From Terriglobia bacterium (GTDB lineage Bacteria; Acidobacteriota; Terriglobia; Bryobacterales; Bryobacteraceae), in NCBI GenBank assembly GCA_025358575.1, contig JANYJA010000032.1, forward strand, positions 1 to 37,825: a stretch of 37,825 nt of DNA, in the 5' to 3' direction. Positions 1 to 7,723 of this stretch are shown here, piece by piece. Every line of letters begins with the position of its first letter. The stretch's first letter is position 1. Both the position numbers and the translations under genes were made by a program. Below the pieces are notes generated by a model that was given only the letters and a program-made list of their open reading frames with translations, had not been told where the DNA came from and did not search any database.

Positions 1-655
1 CGAGGACTTCGTCAACCGTCTCGCCAAGCCCAAGCATGAGTCCGGATTTCGTCGGAGTCGCCGTCGACAAGCTCTTCGCGTACTCCAGCATGTCGAGCGA
101 TCGCTCATAACGCGCGCCCAGACGAACCTGTCGATAAAGCCGCGGCACAGTCTCGGTATTGTGGTTGAGCACGTCGGGACAAGCGCGCATCACCGTCTCC
201 ATAGCTGCGTGATTCCCCTGAAAATCTGGCACCAACACTTCAACTTTGCAGCCCGGCACGCGCCTTCGGATAGCTTCGATTGTGTCTGCAAAGAGCGATG
301 CGCCGCCGTCTTTCCGGTCGTCGCGGTTTACGCTCGTAACCACCGCGTAAGTGAGGCCCATCGCTTCCACCGCCTCGGCGACGCGGTTCGGCTCATCGAA
401 ATCGACAGGCAACGGCGCGCCTTTTTGCACCGCGCAGAATCCGCAACGCCGCGTGCACACGTTGCCGAGAATCATAAAGGTTGCGGTACGCCGATTCCAG
501 CACTCACCCACGTTGGGGCACGCCGCACTCTCGCAGACAGTGTGCAGCTTCAGGCGCGAGATTAAAGATTTCAGATCGCGATAGTTGTCGCCGACCGGCG
601 CGGGTGCGCGCAGCCAAGCTGGTCGGGTCAGGGGTGCGGAAAGAGAAACAAGCAC
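1..655 (-). CDS. lipA: Lipoyl synthase, partial (C-terminus beyond window)
   Basis: Radical SAM enzyme that inserts two sulfurs into protein-bound octanoyl groups to make lipoate for 2-oxoacid dehydrogenases and the glycine cleavage system. Both iron-sulfur cluster motifs are visible: the family-specific N-terminal CX4CX5C (Cys41, Cys46, Cys52) and the radical SAM CX3CX2C (Cys67, Cys71, Cys74). The stretch KSGLMLGLGET, typical of the family, lies close to the window edge. About 218 codons are present, so roughly the last third is missing. I chose the GTG at 655 because it is the first start after an in-frame TAG at 670-668. It lies 7 nt after the stop of the formimidoyltransferase gene, so the two are probably cotranscribed. 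Identification is secure; the start is likely but not proven. Confidence 0.95.
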   Translation of the reverse strand, partial: MLVSLSAPLTRPAWLRAPAPVGDNYRDLKSLISRLKLHTVCESAACPNVGECWNRRTATFMILGNVCTRRCGFCAVQKGAPLPVDFDEPNRVAEAVEAMGLTYAVVTSVNRDDRKDGGASLFADTIEAIRRRVPGCKVEVLVPDFQGNHAAMETVMRACPDVLNHNTETVPRLYRQVRLGARYERSLDMLEYAKSLSTATPTKSGLMLGLGETVDEVL

Positions 656-662
656 GAAACTA

Positions 663-1547
663 CTATTCTAACTGGCCGACAGCACGCAGCCGGTTCTCGA
701 GCACCGACTCCTCTGTCAAATTTTGCCATTGAAGATCGTGGTCGGCGGATGGCGCGAGCGCCCGTTCCGGAATCAGGCCAATCAACTCGCTCCCAATTAA
801 ATGAACACCAGAGGCTTCCGCGCGCCTTTTCACCATCTCAAAAACCATGTGAAGAGGAGTGCGCTCAAAATCCGTTAGGTTGATCGCAACCTGAGTGATA
901 CCGCGCGAGACCAGTTCAAGTCCCATGGCCTTTACGCATTGCAACCCGCCCGACGACTCGCGAATTTCACGCGCGATGCGGCGGGCAATTGTGATGTCCG
1001 CAGTCGCGAGTTGGATATTCCACGCGATCAAAAACGGTCGCGCCCCCACAACCACCGCGCCCGCTGTGGCATGCCGGCCTTCGCCCACATCCGGAGGGAG
1101 GGAGGATGCGAACTTGCGAATATTCTCCAGGCGCCGGCACTCGGGCCGGCGGGCCGCGGCTTCATAGAGATAAACCGGAACCTGCAGACGCGTCCAGATC
1201 TTAAGCGCCAGCCGCTCCGCCATCCCCGCGCATTCAGCCAGCGAGATGCCGCGCACTGGAACGAACGGCACTACGTCGGCAACTCCTATCCGTGGATGAA
1301 CGCCCGCATGTTCCCGTAAATCGATACACCGAACTGCCGCCGCCACGGCTTGGAAAGCGGCCTCTTCGACCGTGCCCGGAGACCCCGCGAAGGTAATCAC
1401 GGTGCGGTGATGATCAAAATCTGAGGTGCGGTCCAGGAAGGCGGCGCCCCCGACATTCGCGATAGAAAGCACGATCTCGTCCACAGTGCCCGAGTCGCGC
1501 CCCTCTGAAAAATTCGGGACGCACTCCACAATCTGCGTGACGCTCAA
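663..1547 (-). CDS. ftcD: Glutamate formimidoyltransferase (FTCD N-terminal type)
   Basis: Transfers the formimino group of N-formimino-L-glutamate to tetrahydrofolate, a late step of histidine degradation. The 294-residue protein has the family N-terminus ECVPNFSEGRD and the conserved His-containing segment HAGVHPRIGVADVVPFVP (His80, His84), which contributes to the active site in characterised members. The length fits a stand-alone formiminotransferase with its N and C subdomains; no cyclodeaminase domain is attached. The start overlaps the stop of the upstream HutI-like gene by 4 bp, implying translational coupling. HutI makes formiminoglutamate in the pathway, so the pairing makes sense, although the HutI-like partner seems catalytically dead. 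No hutH or hutU lies in the window. Confidence 0.9.
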   Translation of the reverse strand: MSVTQIVECVPNFSEGRDSGTVDEIVLSIANVGGAAFLDRTSDFDHHRTVITFAGSPGTVEEAAFQAVAAAVRCIDLREHAGVHPRIGVADVVPFVPVRGISLAECAGMAERLALKIWTRLQVPVYLYEAAARRPECRRLENIRKFASSLPPDVGEGRHATAGAVVVGARPFLIAWNIQLATADITIARRIAREIRESSGGLQCVKAMGLELVSRGITQVAINLTDFERTPLHMVFEMVKRRAEASGVHLIGSELIGLIPERALAPSADHDLQWQNLTEESVLENRLRAVGQLE

Positions 1548-2821
1548 TTCTTCACGGCGCCAGAAACCCTGATGGCTCCCTCCCGATAGGTCTCGAGGCC
1601 ACGCAGAATGGTCATGTAGACATTATTGGTGCCCAACCGGGTCGATAGCTCGCGATAGTCGGTTACATTCAGGATGATTAAGTCTGCGTTCTTGCCGGGT
1701 TCGATAGATCCGCAATTTCCATTCAGGCCGGTGGCATGGGCCCCGTTGATGGTAGCGGCGGAAATCGCCTCTTCCGCGGTCAGGCCGAGATGCCGGGTTG
1801 CGAGCCCAATGATCCGCTGCATATTCAGACTCGGATTGGATTCGGGATGGGAGCCGGATGCGAGCGCAATTGCGCCACCTGCATCGACCAAAGCGCGGCC
1901 CGGATCGTAGGGGTTCCCGTTCTGGAAATGAACTCCAGGCAGAAGCGTCGCGATGACACTAGACTTCGCAAGCTCCAAGATGCGAGAGGCGCTGAGCGAA
2001 TATAGATGAGAAACTGCGTGTGCTTTCACTTCCAGCGCGAGAGAAACGGCATGGTCGGAACCGAGCGGATCGCCTTGAACCTTGATCAGATAGCCCAGCG
2101 CGCGAGCGCCGCTCAAATAGACTCGCGCGGGCTCCTTGGCGCACCCGGCAGCATCGCAAAGTAACTCCACAATACTGGCCAACTTGCGTTCGTGCACCTG
2201 AGTGAGTATGTCTTTATCTAGAGAGGTGGCAAAGAGAGCCGAAACGATCTGAACCGGCCGGCCATCCAAAAACTTCTGCCCGCGCAAAATCTTAATTGCG
2301 GCGGCATCTCCAACACTTTCCTCAACGTAGGATTGGATGGATCCCGTGCCGTGTCGGGCCATTGAGTGGGTGATGCGCTCCGCCTGAGAATTTAGACGCC
2401 GAATTGAAACGCCTTCCAGATTTTGAATGCCGTTGTCGGAGATTTCAGAATTGACTCGATCCAGCGAGACGATGGACGTCTGAGAATCGACGAATGCCGG
2501 CATCACCACGCGACCCGATGCGTCCACCTCATGGGCTCCCCGGACTGAGCTCATGTTCTCCAGGCGGCGCGTCGGACCGACTTCTTCGATTATGCCGTTG
2601 CGGATCAACACCGCTCCATCCCGGATCACGTGAAGTTCCCGGAGGTCGAGCCCGCGACGCGGACCGGGAGGGCCACGGAGCGTCACCAGCTGGCTGGCTC
2701 CGCGTACTAAAGTAAGGCCGGCCGGTTTTGTTTCCACGCGGGCGCTGTTGTGGGCTTTCAGCTGGGACTTAGTTTCCGAACGAGATTGAACGTTTTTCAC
2801 GGATAAGCATTGAAGTAACAT
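1544..2821 (-). CDS. HutI-like amidohydrolase lacking metal ligands
   Basis: A 425-residue homologue of imidazolonepropionase (HutI). It aligns by eye along its length: DLHVIRDGAVLIRNG, a beta-strand ending in PAFVDSQTS where HutI has PGxVDxHTH, LLPGVHF, NPSLNMQ and the C-terminal SIEPGKNADLIIL. All four metal ligands appear replaced: the HTH pair by Gln114 and Ser116, the His of the HADE motif by Gln249, and the Asp of the ATD motif by Gly323. A neighbouring conserved His (His272) remains. The frame is uninterrupted over 1.28 kb and coupled to ftcD, so this is not simple decay. It may be a pseudoenzyme, or a hydrolase with different chemistry. The first ~35 residues look non-homologous, so a later start is possible; no clear ribosome site precedes 2821. 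Confidence 0.75.
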   Translation of the reverse strand: MLLQCLSVKNVQSRSETKSQLKAHNSARVETKPAGLTLVRGASQLVTLRGPPGPRRGLDLRELHVIRDGAVLIRNGIIEEVGPTRRLENMSSVRGAHEVDASGRVVMPAFVDSQTSIVSLDRVNSEISDNGIQNLEGVSIRRLNSQAERITHSMARHGTGSIQSYVEESVGDAAAIKILRGQKFLDGRPVQIVSALFATSLDKDILTQVHERKLASIVELLCDAAGCAKEPARVYLSGARALGYLIKVQGDPLGSDHAVSLALEVKAHAVSHLYSLSASRILELAKSSVIATLLPGVHFQNGNPYDPGRALVDAGGAIALASGSHPESNPSLNMQRIIGLATRHLGLTAEEAISAATINGAHATGLNGNCGSIEPGKNADLIILNVTDYRELSTRLGTNNVYMTILRGLETYREGAIRVSGAVKN

Positions 2822-2876
2822 TCATATCACAGATGTTTACAGCCCAAGGATAAACTTTTATGCGCCCTCGCCCTGA

Positions 2877-2882
2877 TACAAT
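2877..2882 (+). promoter_or_regulatory. Putative -10 element, leaderless start
   Basis: TACAAT in the context GATACAATTG lies exactly 6 nt before the GTG at 2889. Transcription would start at or next to the start codon, and no Shine-Dalgarno sequence is present. The -35 region is weak (CTTTTA at 2855-2860 with a 16-nt spacer). The same arrangement occurs at 8452 and, with TATATT, at 29064. Confidence 0.5.
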
Positions 2883-2888
2883 TGCGGC

Positions 2889-3950
2889 GTGATTTCAGAC
2901 GCTCCAAGTTGTAAGAATTTGAGCCGGCGAGGTTTCTTCGCGTCCACGCTGGCAATCGCCGCTGCGGCTCGCGGCGATCAAAAATTCACCGGAACTCCGC
3001 CCGCCAGCCGCATGGGCATCGCGACCACTTCATATATCGGCGTCAAGATACCGAATGACGCCAACGAATTCCTGGAACACGCTCATGCGTTGGGGGCAGG
3101 CGGGATTCAGGCTAACCTGAATTCGCTCGAGTCGGCGGATTTACGGAAACTGAAAGACCGCGCCGAGACCTTGGGCATGTATATCGAGACCATGGCCTCG
3201 TTACCGAAATCCGCGGTGGATGCGCTGCTGTTCGAAAAAAACCTGGCGGCAGCGAGGTCCGTAGGTGCGCTGGCTGTGCGGGTTGCCGGTCTCAGTGGAC
3301 GGCGTTATGAAAACTTTAAGAGCTTAAGCGACTGGCAGCAGTTTGTCACCACCAGCATCGACGCCATCAAGCGCGCCGTTCCAATCGCCGAAAAGCACAA
3401 GATACCGATCGCTCTTGAAAACCACAAAGATTGGACGCTCGACGAAATCGTTCCAATCCTGAAAACACACTCGAGTGAATACCTCGGCTCCTGCCTCGAC
3501 TTTGGGAACAATATGTCACTGCTCGACGATCCCATGGCCGTGGTTGAAGCGCTTGCTCCCTATGCCGTATCCACGCACCTGAAGGATATGGCGGTGGAGG
3601 AGTATCCCGAGGGTTTTCTTCTATCCGAGGTGCCCTTCGGCGAGGGGATGCTCGACCTGAAGAAGATGGTAGCGGTCGTTCGCGAGGCTCGACCCAAAAC
3701 ACGCTTTACCCTTGAAATGATCACGCGCGATCCACTTCAGATTCCGTGTTTGACCGAAAAATACTGGGTGACGTTTCCAGACCGCAGCGGACTCTATTTG
3801 GCGAAGACCATGGCTATGGTCCGCAACGAATCAGGCCGCCTCGAAAAGCTTCCGCGAGTCGGTTATCAGTCTGAAACCGCGCGCAGGCGGCTGACTGAAG
3901 AGAACAATGAGATCTGCCTGCACTACTCCCGCGAACAACTCGCGCTTTGA
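2889..3950 (+). CDS. Secreted sugar phosphate isomerase/epimerase-like protein
   Basis: A 353-residue xylose isomerase-like TIM-barrel protein (AP endonuclease 2 superfamily). The N-terminus carries a twin-arginine-like signal (LSRRGFFASTLAIAAAARG), suggesting Tat export of a folded metalloprotein. Candidate metal ligands in family order are Glu in ALENH, Asp in CLDFGN, His in THLKD and Glu in TLEMI, so the site looks intact. A C-terminal extension of about 45 residues follows the barrel. The substrate cannot be read from sequence; relatives act on sugars or inositol derivatives. The GTG start is supported by the -10-like element just upstream. The next gene begins 9 nt after the stop. Confidence 0.8.
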   Translation: MISDAPSCKNLSRRGFFASTLAIAAAARGDQKFTGTPPASRMGIATTSYIGVKIPNDANEFLEHAHALGAGGIQANLNSLESADLRKLKDRAETLGMYIETMASLPKSAVDALLFEKNLAAARSVGALAVRVAGLSGRRYENFKSLSDWQQFVTTSIDAIKRAVPIAEKHKIPIALENHKDWTLDEIVPILKTHSSEYLGSCLDFGNNMSLLDDPMAVVEALAPYAVSTHLKDMAVEEYPEGFLLSEVPFGEGMLDLKKMVAVVREARPKTRFTLEMITRDPLQIPCLTEKYWVTFPDRSGLYLAKTMAMVRNESGRLEKLPRVGYQSETARRRLTEENNEICLHYSREQLAL

Positions 3951-3959
3951 TGAGTTCCC

Positions 3960-4850
3960 GTGCCGACGGCCTTTCATTTTGCGAAAGCTCGCAGTATCCT
4001 TTCCGTTACTCGCGGCTTCATCGCGCAAGCCGGGTTTACGCATTCACTCACGCCCGCCCGAAACTGCACCTACGGATGCTCCTACTGCTATGTGCCGACC
4101 CTTGGTTTTTATGGCGGGCTGAAACCGGCGGACTGGCAGCACTGGGGCGAGTTCACCACATTTAAGAGCAACGCCGCGCCGCTACTGTTTAACGCGATTC
4201 GCGGTAGTGAAGTTATTTACTGTTCGCCATTGGTTGATCCGTATCAACCGGCCGAGAAGGAAGGATGTCTGATGCCTGGGATTCTCGATGCGCTGGCACA
4301 AAATCCGCCTAGTGTGTTCGCGATTCAAACCAGGGGTCCGCTAATCTTGCGCGACATGCGCAGGCTCCAGAACCTCGCTAAGCGCACCACCCTGCGAGTC
4401 AGCTTCTCAATAACCACCAATCGCGATCACATTCGCCGCAAGTACGAGCCCCATTGCGCAACCATCGAAGAGCGCTTCGACACCGTTAGACAGCTTCGCT
4501 TGGCGGGAATTGAAACCTTCGCCACGCTCGCGCCCTTGTTGCCATGCGATCCGGAGCTTCTGATCCAGACGGCGGTCGCTGCTACGGAAACCGGAATCAT
4601 TGCCGACCCGTTGCATATCCGCGACGCGAAGAAACATGGCGCCACCACAAGAGCGACGGCATTGCGAATTAGCGAACGGCATGGTTTCCTGGAATGGCAC
4701 GACGCGAAATTCCAGGCGGGCATTGTTGAACGAATGCGCATTGCGGCTGAAGACGCCGGGCGGTACTTCGCCATCGGAGCAAAAGCATTCTCATTGCTGT
4801 CGCAAAGAAAAGAGACTCAGGAAACTACATGCAATCTTCGGAATTGTTAA
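3960..4850 (+). CDS. Radical SAM protein, SplB/COG1533-like
   Basis: A 296-residue radical SAM protein with the CX3CX2C cluster motif at Cys36, Cys40 and Cys43 (NCTYGCSYCYVP). The segments EVIYCSPLVDPYQPAEK and FAIQTRGPLILRD match the group related to spore photoproduct lyase (COG1533), whose bacterial members are mostly of unknown function; direct DNA photoproduct repair is one possibility. The GTG at 3960 is the only plausible start, because an in-frame TGA sits at 3951 and the nearby ATG at 3950 is in another frame. The 3' end overlaps the aldehyde dehydrogenase gene by 22 bp, so the two are probably cotranscribed. I cannot assign a substrate. Confidence 0.8.
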   Translation: MPTAFHFAKARSILSVTRGFIAQAGFTHSLTPARNCTYGCSYCYVPTLGFYGGLKPADWQHWGEFTTFKSNAAPLLFNAIRGSEVIYCSPLVDPYQPAEKEGCLMPGILDALAQNPPSVFAIQTRGPLILRDMRRLQNLAKRTTLRVSFSITTNRDHIRRKYEPHCATIEERFDTVRQLRLAGIETFATLAPLLPCDPELLIQTAVAATETGIIADPLHIRDAKKHGATTRATALRISERHGFLEWHDAKFQAGIVERMRIAAEDAGRYFAIGAKAFSLLSQRKETQETTCNLRNC

Positions 4851-6304
4851 TACGGTTGGGCGTCGCAAACTACCCCGCGGGCGAGCTTGTTTCACTCAAC
4901 CCATCCGATGGAGCCGAACTCGGTCGGGTGCGCATGGCCACCCGAGCTGAATACGACGCAACCATCGACCGGGCGTCCGAGACCTTTACTCGTTGGCGCA
5001 TTCTGCCCGCACCGCGCCGTGGCGAGATCGTCCGGCAGATTGGTAACGAACTACGCGAGCACAAATCCGATTTAGGCGCGCTCGTAACGTTAGAGATGGG
5101 AAAAATTCGGGCGGAGGGAGAAGGCGAAGTGCAGGAGATGATCGACATCGCCGATTTCGCCGTGGGTCTTTCGCGCCAGCTCTACGGCAACACCATGCAT
5201 AGTGAGCGCCCCGGCCACCGGATGTACGAACAGTGGCACCCGCTCGGAGTGGTTGGGGTGATCAGCGCGTTTAATTTCCCGGTGGCGGTGTGGGCGTGGA
5301 ACGCCATGCTCGCGGCGGTCTGCGGCGACACGGTAGTTTGGAAGCCTTCGCCGAAAACGCCTCTGTGCGCGCTAGCAGTGCAGGTGATCTGCGACCGGGT
5401 GCTCAGCCGGCACGGGTTCGGCGGAGTATTCAGCGTGATCATCGGCGCGAATGAAGTTGTGGGCGAGGCGATGCTGGCCGATCCGCGGGTGTCTCTGGTT
5501 AGTTTCACGGGTTCATCGGCGGTGGGCCGTCACGCAGCAGAAGTGGTTGGCAAGCGTCTGGGCCGCACCATTCTCGAACTTGGCGGCAATAACGGCCTAA
5601 TCGTGATGGACGACGCGAATTTGGATCTCGCGCTGCGGGCGATCGTCTTCGGCGCGGTCGGCACCGCCGGCCAGCGTTGCACCAGCACTCGCCGCGTATT
5701 TCTGCAGAAGGGCATCGCCGGGCAAGTCATCGAATCACTGAAAACAGCCTATGGGCAAGTGCGGATCGGGAACCCCATGGAACCCGAGACACTGATGGGA
5801 CCGCTTGTAAGTCCGCAAGCCGTGGAAGCAATGCTGCGAGGTCTCGATCGTGTGCGCGCCGAAGGCGGTGAAGTTCTCTATGGCGGCAATGCGATTGGCG
5901 GTTGTTTTGCCGAACCGACGCTGGTTCGCGCGCATCCGAAGATGTCCATCTTGCGCGAGGAGATCTTCGCCCCCATCCTTTACCTGATCGAATTCGAGAG
6001 GCTGGAAGAAGCCCTGCACTGGCACAATAACGTGCCGCAGGGACTTTCATCGGCGATGTTCACGACGAATATGATCTCAGCGGAGACGTTCTTGAGTCAT
6101 CGCGGAAGCGATTGCGGCATCGCCAACATCAACATCGGCACCAGCGGGGCTGAGATCGGCGGAGCCTTCGGCGGCGAAAAAGACACCGGCGGCGGACGCG
6201 AAGCCGGGAGCGATTCCTGGAAGGCTTATATGCGCCGTCAGACCAATACCATCAACTGGTCATTGGATCTTCCTTTGGCGCAGGGGATTGAGTTTGCGCT
6301 GTGA
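4829..6304 (+). CDS. Aldehyde dehydrogenase, ALDH7/antiquitin type
   Basis: A 491-residue NAD-dependent aldehyde dehydrogenase of the antiquitin group (alpha-aminoadipic semialdehyde/piperideine-6-carboxylate dehydrogenase of lysine catabolism). Visible motifs are GVVGVISAFNFPVAVWAWN near the cofactor site, FTGSSAVGR, the general-base Glu250 in LELGGNN and the catalytic Cys284 in GTAGQRCTSTRR. The NNGLIV after LELGG and the ending KDTGGGREAGSDSWKAYMRR are typical of ALDH7 rather than other ALDH families. AGGA at 4819-4822, 6 nt before the ATG, is a good ribosome binding site. No other lysine degradation gene is nearby, so the in vivo substrate is inferred from family only. Confidence 0.88.
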   Translation: MQSSELLIRLGVANYPAGELVSLNPSDGAELGRVRMATRAEYDATIDRASETFTRWRILPAPRRGEIVRQIGNELREHKSDLGALVTLEMGKIRAEGEGEVQEMIDIADFAVGLSRQLYGNTMHSERPGHRMYEQWHPLGVVGVISAFNFPVAVWAWNAMLAAVCGDTVVWKPSPKTPLCALAVQVICDRVLSRHGFGGVFSVIIGANEVVGEAMLADPRVSLVSFTGSSAVGRHAAEVVGKRLGRTILELGGNNGLIVMDDANLDLALRAIVFGAVGTAGQRCTSTRRVFLQKGIAGQVIESLKTAYGQVRIGNPMEPETLMGPLVSPQAVEAMLRGLDRVRAEGGEVLYGGNAIGGCFAEPTLVRAHPKMSILREEIFAPILYLIEFERLEEALHWHNNVPQGLSSAMFTTNMISAETFLSHRGSDCGIANINIGTSGAEIGGAFGGEKDTGGGREAGSDSWKAYMRRQTNTINWSLDLPLAQGIEFAL

Positions 6305-6309
6305 AGTGA

Positions 6310-6338
6310 GGAACTTTCCGCCAGGTCCCGGTGTCTCT
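6310..6338 (+). promoter_or_regulatory. Putative ECF-type (RpoE-like) promoter
   Basis: GGAACTT at 6310-6316 and GTCTCT at 6333-6338 are separated by 16 nt. This resembles the classical RpoE promoter (GGAACTT, about 16 nt, GTCTAA). It lies 31 nt upstream of the ATG of an ECF sigma gene, so positive autoregulation is likely. Motif matching is by eye. Confidence 0.5.
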
Positions 6339-6369
6339 TGTGGTAGCGTGAAAGCGGCCTGAGACGCAT

Positions 6370-7038
6370 ATGGGCGGTTCCCTGACACTCAATCTTCATC
6401 AAAGCATCCCGCGTGAAGCCGCAGTATTACTCGAAGATATTCGGCTCGTCGAGGGACTTCTCGCCGGTGAAGAAACAGCTTATGAAACTCTGATCGACCG
6501 GTTCCAGCAGCCGGTTTATAATCTGGCCGCGAGGCTGCTCGACAATTCCCGCGACGCTGGCGACGTCTCGCAAGAAGTCTTTTTGAAGGTGTTCCGCAGT
6601 ATTGCTCAGTTTCGTGGTCAAAGCAGCTTGCGCACCTGGGTCTATAGGATCGCGGTCAACGAAGTCCATAACCGAAAGAGATGGGTTTTCCGCCATACGC
6701 GAAATGAGGTTGGCCTCAATGAGGAATCAGGAGAGGCCGCGGTTCGGGAGCGGCCCATCGTCGACCCCAGCCGCTCGCCATTCGATCACACGTTCGACCG
6801 CGAGAAGCACATGCTGATCGAAGATGCTCTGGCGGCCATCAACCCCAACTTTCGCGCGGCTGTGGTTTTGCGCGACATGGAAGATTTGAGCTACGACGAA
6901 ATCGCTGCCGTCTTGCAGATTTCGATTGGGACGGTGAAGTCAAGAATCATGCGCGGCCGGGAGGCGTTGCGCGAGGAGTTACTGGGACGGTTGAATCCGG
7001 GACCGGCCCTGAACTGGGTACCTGGACCGGCCAAGTGA
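6370..7038 (+). CDS. ECF RNA polymerase sigma factor
   Basis: A 222-residue RpoE-like sigma factor. Region 2 spans about residues 38-100, with DNSRDAGDVSQEVFLKVFR (core binding, 2.2) and FRGQSSLRTWVYRIAVNE (-10 recognition). Region 4 is the C-terminal helix-turn-helix LSYDEIAAVLQISIGTVKSR. The linker between them is long, about 50 residues. The stop overlaps the GTG of the anti-sigma gene, so the pair is translationally coupled. A RpoE-like promoter lies directly upstream. The inducing signal is unknown; the periplasmic part of the anti-sigma factor is the likely sensor. Confidence 0.93.
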   Translation: MGGSLTLNLHQSIPREAAVLLEDIRLVEGLLAGEETAYETLIDRFQQPVYNLAARLLDNSRDAGDVSQEVFLKVFRSIAQFRGQSSLRTWVYRIAVNEVHNRKRWVFRHTRNEVGLNEESGEAAVRERPIVDPSRSPFDHTFDREKHMLIEDALAAINPNFRAAVVLRDMEDLSYDEIAAVLQISIGTVKSRIMRGREALREELLGRLNPGPALNWVPGPAK

Positions 7039-7721
7039 TTACTATGAGCTGCGAACGAGTACAACAGTCGTTATCTCCGTTCCTCGATGAAGCGCTGAAT
7101 GAGAGCGAATCGCAATTAGTGTCGCTACACTTGGCGGGCTGCCGGGATTGCCATCAATATTCGGTCGACTTGATGCGGGTGTGCGACGAACTGCGCGGTC
7201 TGCCTCGCGTGCCGGCCCCGCGCGACTTGCATTTGCAGCTGCGTGTCATCGCATCTCGCGAGATGGCGCGGACCAGACCTATTTTCTGGCCGGGGTTTGT
7301 GGAAGCTTGGCTGGTGCGCACTAAGCTGCGGATGCGCGATTTGATGCGGCCTCTGGCCGTTCCAGCGGCAGGTGGTTTGCTGATGTCCGTGGTGCTTTTT
7401 GTGGCTTTGGTGGATACGCTCGCGTTTCCATCCCCTCGCAACTTCCGGAATGACACGCCAAGCGGGTTGTATACCCAGGTGAGCGTGGACGATCTTTCGC
7501 CATTCGGATTCAGCGGCAGCGATCTGGTGGTGGAGTTGACCATCGACGAGCGCGGCATCGTTTCCGACTACGCCATTCCGAATCGTAACGTGTCGCGGGA
7601 TGAGCTGAAGCAGATCGGCAAGATGATTCTATTTACGAGCTTCAATCCAGCGACGGCTTTTGGCCAGCCGATCTCAGGCAAGGTGCTGTTGACCTTCCAT
7701 CGGATCAACGTCCGCGGCTGA
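7035..7721 (+). CDS. Membrane anti-sigma factor with TonB-like C-terminus
   Basis: A 228-residue protein with an N-terminal anti-sigma zinc finger (Cys6 then HLAGCRDC with His32, Cys36 and Cys39), one membrane helix at about 108-130 and a periplasmic C-terminal domain at about 160-228. The finger should bind and hold the sigma factor encoded directly upstream. The C-terminal part, with VVELTIDERGIVSDYAIP and a later FNPATAFGQPISGKVLLTF, resembles the fold of TonB C-terminal domains, which is unusual for an anti-sigma factor. The start is either the GTG at 7035, overlapping the sigma stop, or the in-frame ATG at 7044. rsmA starts 2 nt after the stop. Confidence 0.85.
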   Translation: MITMSCERVQQSLSPFLDEALNESESQLVSLHLAGCRDCHQYSVDLMRVCDELRGLPRVPAPRDLHLQLRVIASREMARTRPIFWPGFVEAWLVRTKLRMRDLMRPLAVPAAGGLLMSVVLFVALVDTLAFPSPRNFRNDTPSGLYTQVSVDDLSPFGFSGSDLVVELTIDERGIVSDYAIPNRNVSRDELKQIGKMILFTSFNPATAFGQPISGKVLLTFHRINVRG

Positions 7722-7723
7722 CC

